Position numbers and translations under genes: made by a program | NCBI RefSeq assembly: GCF_026627425.1 | Contig: NZ_JAPNLH010000018.1 | Coordinates: forward strand, 1 to 64,000 | Direction: 5' to 3' | DNA from: Arthrobacter endolithicus | GTDB taxonomy: Bacteria > Actinomycetota > Actinomycetes > Actinomycetales > Micrococcaceae | Length of the DNA: 64,000 nucleotides | Notes under the pieces: generated by a model | Database searches by the model: none | Seen by the model: the letters and a program-made list of their open reading frames with translations, nothing else | Told to the model about the DNA's origin: nothing | Part shown: positions 16,476 through 24,600 of the stretch, in pieces | Position numbering within the stretch: position 1 is the first letter of the stretch | How the letters are laid out: each line of letters opens with the position of its first letter

Positions 16476-17744
16476 ATGAAAAAGTTTGCCCTCAGTGCCT
16501 CCGCCTTGCCGCTCGCTCTTGCCCTCGCTTTGGGGAGTGCATCCGTCCCGTTCACGAGTGCTTCCGCCGCTGTACCGACAGACACCGTAACTGTCGGAGC
16601 CGGATCAGACCTCATCCCTGTTATGCCCGACACACCCAAACCACCAGCGGATATGACCCTGCCAGCTGGGTCGGCGCTGATGCCGGCCGGCGCGGCGGGC
16701 AAAAATCCCGCGTCCGTCGAGGTGAATTCAGACTCCAGCGACATTTACGCCGCGCAGGTTCTCGACCTGATGAACGCCCAGCGGCGCAACGCGGGCGTGC
16801 CTGCGCTGCGCTGGAACCAGAAAGTCGCTAACGTCTCACAGGAATGGGCGAACCATCTGGGTGAAGCCACGAAGGACCCTAACTTTGATTGGGGGACCAT
16901 CCATCGGGCCGACGGTGGCGGCCCGGCGATTTCGGCTGGAGCGACGTGGTATGCCGAAATCATCGGTTTCAATTTCACGCCACGCAATATTGTTGACTGG
17001 TGGATGAATTCGCCATCACACAGGGCTGCCATGTTGGACGGCCGCGAAACAGATGCCGGCGTCGGCTATGTCGTGCCGGCCTCCGGGCCGTACGCGGGCT
17101 GGCATCTGGTCGTTTCCAATATGGCCGGCTATCGCTCTTCTGGACCTGCCCCGGTACCTGCCCCAGCTCCAGCGTCTTTCTTCGGTGACCTGAGTGCCGG
17201 GCAGCCGTTTCTCACTGAAATCAATTGGGTCGCTGATAAAAAGATCGCCACGGGCTGGACCGAGGCCAACGGAGCCAAAACGTACCGCCCCTTTGACTCG
17301 GTGAGCCGGGAGGCCATGGCTGCCTTCATGTACCGTCTTGCCGGATCACCTGCATACACGGCGCCTGCATCGTCCCCGTTCGCAGACGTCGCCACGGGGC
17401 AGCAGTTTTACAAAGAAATTGCCTGGCTCGCTTCGAGGAGGATTTCGACCGGCTGGACCGAAGCGGACGGAACCAGTACTTTCCGGCCGCAGCAGCCCGT
17501 CGAGCGGGATGTCATGGCTGCCTTCTTGTACCGTCTCTCCGGTTCGCCGTCGTACACGGCACCGAAGGTATCTGCGTTCGCTGACGTCTCCTCCGGCCAG
17601 CAGTTCTACAAAGAAATTGCCTGGCTGTCAGCCAGGGGCATTTCCAGCGGCTGGACCGAAGTCAACGGCACCCGGACCTTTAAATCAGTCCAAAGCGTCA
17701 ACCGCGATGCCATGGCCGCTTTCATGTACCGATGGGTCCACTGA
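16476..17744 (+). CDS. secreted CAP-domain protein with three SLH-like repeats
   Basis: An exported 422-residue protein. Residues 1-33 are a signal peptide (MKKFALSASALPLALALAL, cleavage near ASA-A). A CAP/SCP domain follows (about 88-220; NAQRRNAGVPALRWN, SPSHRAAMLDGRETDAGVGY), then a PVPAPAPAP linker and three S-layer-homology-like repeats, each F-x-D-...-EI-W-...-I-x-GW-TE...-TFRP...-R-AMAAF-YR. Such repeats bind cell-wall polymers. ATG 16476 is preferred over an in-frame GTG at 16470. The CAP role in actinobacteria is not settled (sterol, peptidase or nuclease activities have been proposed). Confidence 0.88.
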   Translation: MKKFALSASALPLALALALGSASVPFTSASAAVPTDTVTVGAGSDLIPVMPDTPKPPADMTLPAGSALMPAGAAGKNPASVEVNSDSSDIYAAQVLDLMNAQRRNAGVPALRWNQKVANVSQEWANHLGEATKDPNFDWGTIHRADGGGPAISAGATWYAEIIGFNFTPRNIVDWWMNSPSHRAAMLDGRETDAGVGYVVPASGPYAGWHLVVSNMAGYRSSGPAPVPAPAPASFFGDLSAGQPFLTEINWVADKKIATGWTEANGAKTYRPFDSVSREAMAAFMYRLAGSPAYTAPASSPFADVATGQQFYKEIAWLASRRISTGWTEADGTSTFRPQQPVERDVMAAFLYRLSGSPSYTAPKVSAFADVSSGQQFYKEIAWLSARGISSGWTEVNGTRTFKSVQSVNRDAMAAFMYRWVH

Positions 17745-18050
17745 GCGGCCGGGAGCAGTTTTACTTCCTCAAACGAGTGTCGATGGGGAAAACAGCGACC
17801 CCGTGAAGTTTTCGGAATGACTGCAATTTCCCGGGCCGACCCGAAGCCCATTGCACCTTCGTAACTACTTGGGTCATTGATTTATACGTGTTGACTGCTG
17901 TGGAGCCTTGGCTGACGATGAGTGCAGCCGGTGACTCCCGTACCGGCCTAACCACGATATTGTGGATTTTATCGGGCAGGAATCGGCGGAATATCGCATG
18001 GAAAACCGTATTGAACCGCCTGACTTTGACCTCGCGCAGCGGTCACCGAC
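17745..18050. other. intergenic region upstream of the two-component system
   Basis: About 300 bases with no convincing gene. It presumably holds the promoter for the response regulator and kinase, but no -35/-10 pair or operator stands out. Confidence 0.4.
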
Positions 18051-18731
18051 GTGAATCGCATCGCGGTCGTCGAGGACGAGCCAGAGCTGGCCAGACTCCT
18101 CGGCCGCATCCTCTGTGGTGCCGGCCACACGGTCACGGTGGCCGGCACGGTGGCCGGTGCCTTGGCGGCAATCCGCACCGTCGACCCGGATCTGATCATT
18201 CTGGACCTCGTGCTGCCGGACGGACGCGGCGAGGACGTGCTCGCCGAACTAATGCGGTTCCGCCCGTTGAGCCGTGTCCTGGTGCTGTCATCGATGACGC
18301 AGGTGGCGACGCGTGTCGGTGTTTTGGAGGGCGGTGCGGTGGATTTTATGGCCAAACCGTTCGCCAACGCTGAGCTGTTGGCGCGGGTCAATGCCCGTAT
18401 CCGGACACCCGCGACGGCGGCGCAGGCATCGGCTGCAATGGTCCCCCGTTTCCTCCACATGGCCGGTGTCGAAATTGATGTGCAGCAGCGCGAACTTGTG
18501 GTCGACGGGCGCCACGTTCCATTGACCCATCGGGAGTTCGTGCTGCTGGCCTTCCTCCTCGAGCGGGCGCCCGAACCGTGCTCTCGAACCGAATTGCTCG
18601 AGCGCGTGTGGGGGACGAAATTCGATCCAGGCACGAACGTCGTGGACGTCTGTGTGCGCCGGCTGCGATCGAAACTCTCCAACGACAAGATAGAAACGGT
18701 GCGAAATGTCGGATATAGGATCGCGGCATAA
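18051..18731 (+). CDS. OmpR/PhoB-family response regulator
   Basis: A 226-residue two-component regulator. The receiver domain has acidic pocket residues Glu8-Asp9, phospho-acceptor Asp52 (IILDLVLPDG), the switch region SSMT and Lys in DFMAKPF. The winged-helix output domain (about 133-226) has the OmpR pattern LTHREFVLLAFLLE, RTELLERVWG, VDVCVRRLRSKL and VGYRIA. GTG start. Its last 26 bases overlap the sensor kinase gene, so the pair is co-translated. The adjoining copper-related genes on the other strand make metal sensing possible but unproven. Confidence 0.92.
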   Translation: MNRIAVVEDEPELARLLGRILCGAGHTVTVAGTVAGALAAIRTVDPDLIILDLVLPDGRGEDVLAELMRFRPLSRVLVLSSMTQVATRVGVLEGGAVDFMAKPFANAELLARVNARIRTPATAAQASAAMVPRFLHMAGVEIDVQQRELVVDGRHVPLTHREFVLLAFLLERAPEPCSRTELLERVWGTKFDPGTNVVDVCVRRLRSKLSNDKIETVRNVGYRIAA

Positions 18732-19812
18732 GGCCGTCCTTGCCGCCGCCTGGGCGGTATTCGCGGGAGTGAACTGCTACCTCACCTTTGCGCTGCCCGG
18801 CAAAGAGACCATCCCTTTTCACCTCGTGTGGGCCAGTTTCGCACTGCTGTACGGGCTGTGCACGTGGCCACGGCGGGCCACCCTGGTCGTCTTCGCCATC
18901 ATCACGACGGTAACGGGCATCGCGCTGGTCCGGCACGCAATGGCAGGGGTCATCGCGTGGGAAGAATGCAGCGAGACCGTCCTGATGGGCGGCATTGTCT
19001 CGCTGTTGATTTGGCACGTGAACCGGCAGTGGTCCGCTCAGGCCCGGTTGCGGGCGCTGCAGCAAGCCGACCGGCACCGCAGTGAGCAGCGGGAGAACGC
19101 AGCCAGGTTCGGTTCGCATGAGGTACGCACTCGGCTGACAATTGCCCGGGGCTACGCGCAACTCATCGCCGACCAGTCAGCCGATCCGACGGTGCAGGAG
19201 GACGCCGAGCTGGTGGTTGCCGAACTCGTCAAGGCGTCTGCTTTGGCCACCAACTTGCTTACGCTGGTCCGGGTTGTGGAACCGTCGTCCGCTGAACCGG
19301 TCAACGTCGACCGGATACTGACCGGTGTTTTGCGCAGATGGTCGGTCACTGCCGACCGGATCTGGAGTTCCCGGAGTACGGTCGGTACCGCGCAGGGCGA
19401 CAACGAACGGCTCGAGGCAATGCTGGATTGCCTGTTGGAGAATGCGGTCAAGTTCACCCGTCCGGGAGACTCTATTGCGATGACGGCGGATGCCGAGGGC
19501 GACGAGTTGGTCCTGACAGTGCGGGATAGCGGGACGGGTATACCGGCCGCGGAACTTGATGCCGTGTTCGAGATCTTCAGGACTGCGTCGACCGCAGGCG
19601 AGCGCGCCGGGAGCGGACTGGGCTTGGCCATCGTGAAGGCCGCCACGGAAGCCCGTGGGGGTACCGTTTCAGTGGCCAGCTCGCTCGGTGACGGAACCAC
19701 CTTCACCCTGCGCTTGCCGGTACAGCCAGTGCCACTTACTCCGGTCGGAGAACCCGCATCCGGCCCGAGTGGCCATGGTGCCCTCAGCGAGTCAGCGGAC
19801 GTGCTTAGCTGA
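18706..19812 (+). CDS. sensor histidine kinase
   Basis: A 368-residue membrane kinase. Residues about 9-105 contain four hydrophobic segments with very short external loops, so signal sensing may be intramembrane. The H box is FGSHEVRTRLTIARGY (His138), followed by ATP-binding motifs N box LENAVKFTRPG, G1 DSGTGIP, F box and G2 GSGLGLAIVKAA. The H box has E-V-R rather than the usual E-L-R/K-T-P: the proline is missing. The start overlaps the regulator gene by 26 bases. Confidence 0.9.
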   Translation: MSDIGSRHKAVLAAAWAVFAGVNCYLTFALPGKETIPFHLVWASFALLYGLCTWPRRATLVVFAIITTVTGIALVRHAMAGVIAWEECSETVLMGGIVSLLIWHVNRQWSAQARLRALQQADRHRSEQRENAARFGSHEVRTRLTIARGYAQLIADQSADPTVQEDAELVVAELVKASALATNLLTLVRVVEPSSAEPVNVDRILTGVLRRWSVTADRIWSSRSTVGTAQGDNERLEAMLDCLLENAVKFTRPGDSIAMTADAEGDELVLTVRDSGTGIPAAELDAVFEIFRTASTAGERAGSGLGLAIVKAATEARGGTVSVASSLGDGTTFTLRLPVQPVPLTPVGEPASGPSGHGALSESADVLS

Positions 19813-19876
19813 CGCGGGCACCTCAACGGGTCAGCTGGCGAGCTAGCGGGTCCCGCCGGCGTGGAAAGGGCCGTGC

Positions 19877-21562
19877 TCATCTCACGATGACCACATCGGC
19901 GACGGCTGCGGGCTGTTCCAACTCATTGATCCGGACGGCGGTGGTGATCTTCCACTGGCCCGCTACGGGGAGCACGACGACGGCCCGGTAACTGCCTGGC
20001 GTTGTTCCCGGCTCAACCTTGGCAGTCAGCGGTCCGAGGCTCAGATTAGGCTCCGCCACACTGACCTGCGGCATACTGAGCGGGACGATGGGCGCACCCC
20101 CAGCGTCGGTGAGGTCGAAGGTGATGACGTTGGCTCCTGCCGTACCAGGGCTGAACCGGCCGGTGAGGTGGCCGGTGCCGAGGTCGGCGACCACGGGCGT
20201 CCCAACCGCAGCCGGGTCAGCGGAGGTATCGGTTGCCCGCGGATTTTGCAGCGTCAGGGCCGAGGTGAGGCCAACGACCAGCACCACCCCAACCGCCTCC
20301 AGGCGGATGGCCAGTGCCAGCCGGCGCCAGGCTTCCCCCGTGATGGCCTCGCGCGCCAGGCGAGGGACCAGACCGAATCGGTTCCAGACCGCAAGCCCAC
20401 CGATCACCGCGACAACGCTAAGTTTGAGCAGCAGCAGCCGGCCGTAGGAGCTGCCGACGAGGGCCGTCGCGGAGCCGACCATCACCACGGCCAGGATGGT
20501 TCCGGTGATGCCCAACAGGACGACAAGACCACCGGCCAGGGTAGAGAACCGGCCCAGGACCACGGCAGCCTTGCCCGGATTATCCTTTCGCCGTCGGGCA
20601 CGTTTGACGTGCAGGATCAGGGCTACGAGGCCGCCCAGCCAGACTGCTGCTGTCGCGGCATGGACCAGGTCGGCGCCCATCACCAGCCAGCCGGGTCCGA
20701 AGGTGCGGGTGTGTCCGACGGGCAGCACGGAGGCCAGCGCCGTCCCGGCCCCCACAGTCCCGACCCAGAATCCTTCCCGACGCGGCAGACGCCCCCGGAG
20801 CAGCATCAGCGCAACCCCGGTCCCGGCGAGGAGCAGGGTCAATACGGCGCTCCCGGACCATCCGGGGGTGAGGGCCGTTGGTTGCAAGAGCGCACTAAGA
20901 CCCAACCCCAGCTCGCGCACCGCGGTGAGGGGCACCAGTACGACGTAGGCACAAACGGAGACGAGTGCGGCCGCCCGCGGCAGCAGGGGAGCTACAGCGG
21001 CGGTCCGGGCAACGAAAATATCGAAAACCGTCAGACCCACAAGATAGAACAGGCCCAGATAGCCCAACGCGGTGAGAACCCCGTACAGCACGTCCACGGG
21101 TCCTGTATAGCTTTTGGCGATGGTCGGGACCGATGCGCTGGCCCGGCCCACGATGAACGACAGCGTCCCGGACGCAGGGTGGGAGTCGGCGGAAATCACC
21201 CGCCAGCCGAGCGCGTAGCTGCCCTCGCCGAGGTTTGACGGCAGGTTTACCCGGACAATCGCGTCCACTTCCTCCCCAGACACCGTCCGGTGACCACCGC
21301 TGCCGTCATAGAGTTGGAGGCCATCGGGGATCAGGGAGACTTGCTCGTCGAAGGCGAGTTCCACCGCGGTGGGCGCCTGGGCGAGTACTGCGCCCTCAAC
21401 CGGTGTCGTGTAGAGCAGGGCGGAGTGCGCCAGGGCCGGGGCCGGGGGTGAGACCAGGATCAGAGTCAACGCCAGGAACAACAACGCCAGAAGCCGGCGG
21501 ACCAGTGGCCCACGGACTCGGGATGCCTGGTAGCGGATCTTATGGCCCGGTCTGCTCAACAT
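19877..21562 (-). CDS. CopC-CopD fusion copper-handling membrane protein
   Basis: A 561-residue copper uptake or resistance protein. After a signal segment ending ALA, the mature N terminus begins HSALLYTTPVEGAVL, the amino-terminal His of a CopC domain that binds Cu(II), with ISADSHPASGTLSF holding the second His. About eight CopD-type membrane helices follow (residues about 150-430) with GHTRTFGPGW and DLVHAATAAVWLGG. A C-terminal extracellular beta domain (YtkA-like) ends the protein. ATG 21562 has GAGG 8 bases upstream; ATG 21568 is too close to it. It lies downstream of the multicopper oxidase, to which it may deliver copper. Confidence 0.88.
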   Translation of the reverse strand: MLSRPGHKIRYQASRVRGPLVRRLLALLFLALTLILVSPPAPALAHSALLYTTPVEGAVLAQAPTAVELAFDEQVSLIPDGLQLYDGSGGHRTVSGEEVDAIVRVNLPSNLGEGSYALGWRVISADSHPASGTLSFIVGRASASVPTIAKSYTGPVDVLYGVLTALGYLGLFYLVGLTVFDIFVARTAAVAPLLPRAAALVSVCAYVVLVPLTAVRELGLGLSALLQPTALTPGWSGSAVLTLLLAGTGVALMLLRGRLPRREGFWVGTVGAGTALASVLPVGHTRTFGPGWLVMGADLVHAATAAVWLGGLVALILHVKRARRRKDNPGKAAVVLGRFSTLAGGLVVLLGITGTILAVVMVGSATALVGSSYGRLLLLKLSVVAVIGGLAVWNRFGLVPRLAREAITGEAWRRLALAIRLEAVGVVLVVGLTSALTLQNPRATDTSADPAAVGTPVVADLGTGHLTGRFSPGTAGANVITFDLTDAGGAPIVPLSMPQVSVAEPNLSLGPLTAKVEPGTTPGSYRAVVVLPVAGQWKITTAVRINELEQPAAVADVVIVR

Positions 21563-21597
21563 GATCATGTCCTCGTCCTGTGGGACAGTGCCCGGAC

Positions 21598-21643
21598 AAT
21601 GCTCACCGCCGCCCGGGACAAGGTCCGGGCGGCGGTGAGCATT
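21598..21643 (-). terminator. perfect 19-bp hairpin between the multicopper oxidase and CopCD genes
   Basis: Arms of 19 bases, from AATGCTCACCGCCG to its exact complement, flank an 8-base loop 11 bases after the oxidase stop codon. No T tract follows on the minus strand. It may terminate, or partly attenuate, transcription into copCD. Confidence 0.65.
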
Positions 21644-21653
21644 GCAGGCGGTG

Positions 21654-24600
21654 CTATTTGCCGGTCGTGAAGTTCCACGTGACAGGAGTCAGCAGGTTGC
21701 CGGCGGTGTCCTTGATCCTGCTGCTGAGGGTGATGGTGTACTGGGTGTAGGCCAGCAGCGTGCCGGTGGGGTTTAACGTTGCTACCTTCGTGGTACTAGA
21801 GTAGCTGGCTACCGAGGCGAAAGCGGCGCTGTTGGACGTCCGCTTGATGGTGAAGTTGGCGTTCGCCGCGGCCGTGCTGGGCAGCCCAGTGACCGCTTCG
21901 CTGAAGGTGGCGGTGATATTTGCCGTCCGGCTGACCCCGGTGGCGTTGACTGCCGGGGTTCGAGCCGTGACGACGGGGGCGGGACCGGTGATGAAGGTCC
22001 ACGTCTTGGTGGTGAGCGGGTTGCCGGCCACGTCCTTTACCGCGTTGCTCAGCGATAGCGTATAGGTGCGGTCACTGACCATGGGAGCGTCCGGGGTCAG
22101 TGTTGCGATTCGGGTGGTGGCGTTGTAGGTCACCTTTGAGGCGATGGTCGCTGTCCCCAGCTTCAGGGTGAAGTTGGGTGTGCTGGCAGCGGAGGTGGGT
22201 AGGCCCGTCACGGACTCACTGAACGTTGCGCTCAACGGAGTCCGTGTGGTGGTCGTTCCCAGACCGATGCCGGTCGCTCCGGCGGCGGGGTTGGTGGTGA
22301 TGACGGTCGGGCTGGGGCCGGTAATGAAGTCCCAGTTCGACGCCGCCAGCGAACCGCCCGATGCACTCTTGATGGCCGTGGTCACCGAGAGGGTGTAGCG
22401 CTTGTCGGCGGTGAGTGCCGCCGTCGGGACTAGAGTGGCTGTCCCTGTCGTCGCGCTGTAGGTCACGGAAGCAGGAACAGTGGTGGTGCCCTGCTTCAAG
22501 GTAAAGGTGTTGTTGCTGACGCCGGTAACCGTTTCGTTGAATGTAACGGTCGGCCGGACGTTGGTCGCCACCCCGGTCGCCCCTGATGCCGGGCTACTGG
22601 CGGTTACCTTTGGCGTGGTGGAAGCGGTGAGCGATGGAGCGGACAAAGTGTTCCCTGCCGCGTTCCACGCCGTGACCCTGTAGGCGTACTGCCCCGTCCC
22701 GGCTGTCTTGTCCGTGTAGGTGGTGATGTTGGCCAGTGTGGTGGCGATTTGGGTGTAGATCCCGACCGCGCCGTTGGTCAGCGGTGCGCGTTCGATCTTG
22801 TAGCCGATCTCGTTTTTCGCGTTGCCCCAGGTTGTGGGATCGGTGATCGACACAGGTGTCCCGTCGGTCCAGTTCAGCACCACGTCACTCGTGGGCCGAG
22901 TGAAGCTCACCACCGACGCGTCCGGTAGCGTGCGGGGCGCGCTGACCGAGATGGGCCGCATCATGTCCATCTCCTCGTGGCTGAGAATGTGGCAGTGCCA
23001 TACGTACTCCCAACCGAAGTTGGTCATGTCGTTAGTGATGGGGGTAATCGGATTACCGTTGGTGTCGGTGTTGTTGAAGCCGGCTTCGGATCCGTTCGGG
23101 CCCGTCGTCGATCCTTTGGCGCCCAGGGGCATCATCGGGTTCAGGGGCCGGTTACTGTCCGGGATTGCGAACGGGAGTTTAGGCAGGATCGGTCGAACCG
23201 CCACAATGGTGTCCTCCAATGGACTGACACGCACAGTGTCCTTCCAGCCGAGTTCTGTCGGTTCAGGGGGAATGATGATGTTGTCCCAGGTAACTCGGTT
23301 CAGCACCTGCACATCGTTTAGGTGGAAGTGCAGCGGGTGGGTGTCCACGCCGTTATGGGTGATCTTCCAGATCTGCGTCCCGTCTGCGTTGGTGGAGATG
23401 GGTGTCACGTTGAGGCTGTTCGTCCCCGCGGTGCCGTCCAGTTTTTCCGTGGCGGGGTTGACATACGGGTAGAGTATGACGTTTTGGAGCAGCGGAGTTG
23501 CTCCGGGTGCCTCCAACCCGATATTTCCGCTCATTCGGCCCCATTCGTCGAAATTCGCCGAGTTCATCTCGTCATGCACGCTCTTACCCTGGATGGGAAT
23601 GCTGAGCTGTGGCCCTGCTAAAGTGTCGAACTTGAACTGCTCTCCTCCTTGTTCGGCGATCCGGACCAGGCCGTCGCATTTGGCGGCAGGGTTGCTGGCC
23701 GCGTTGCAGTACCCGTTGCCGGCGAAAGTCTTCCCGTAGGCCTGGTTGTACGCGGCCTGACCGACGACGATCGGGTTCTGACTCGACTCGAAGACTCCTG
23801 CTGCTTTGCCTGCCGCGTCGGTGTGGTGATCGAACGCCGCCATCAGCTTGCCCATCTGATCAGCGGTGGTATTCGGCCGGTCGAAGGCCAGCGCGGGCGC
23901 GGCGTTCGAGATCTTGACCTGCATGACAGACCGGGTGTCGGGCCCGTAGCCGGGAAGGGTTGAAGGAGCGCCGGACGGAGCCATGTCCGGTCCACCGGTG
24001 TAGTAGTCGTAACCGGGTATCCGGCCCGGGAACGCCGCCGGGGCATCGTTGTAAAGGATCAGGGTCTTGCCCCTGTAAGCGGAGAAGTCGACGATCACGT
24101 CGGCGCGTTCGGCCGGGGCGAGCAACAGCGAGTGCTGGTCGACATTGCCGACGTCGAATCTGGTCGCGTCGGTGATAAACGTTGTCTCGTGGGCGGGGAC
24201 CACTGCCGGAGTCGGGAGGAAACCGCCCTCGTTACCGATTTGGATCCAGTCAGGGCCCTTCGGGCTCTTGGTGGTGTCCGGGGTCGGCATGACGACCGGG
24301 TCGGTCTGCGCCATCGAGACCTCGCTGGACTTCAGCGCTACCTCGGTACCGGTGGCAGGATCGGCGACGTACCAGGAAAGGTTCCAGAAACGATCGTCGG
24401 AGCCGTTGAGGATCCGGAATCTGTACGTCTTCGGGTCCATGGTTGTCGTGGGGTAGGCGGTGCCGTTCACCACAGGCGTGTCATGGAAGGCCTCCATACC
24501 GACCGAGTTGTTGGGAGTCGAGGGGATCAGCGCCGGCTCGCAGAAGGCAGCCGCGTTCGGGTCGCACTTGGGGTCGTAGTAGGGGTTGGCCATGGGCGGG

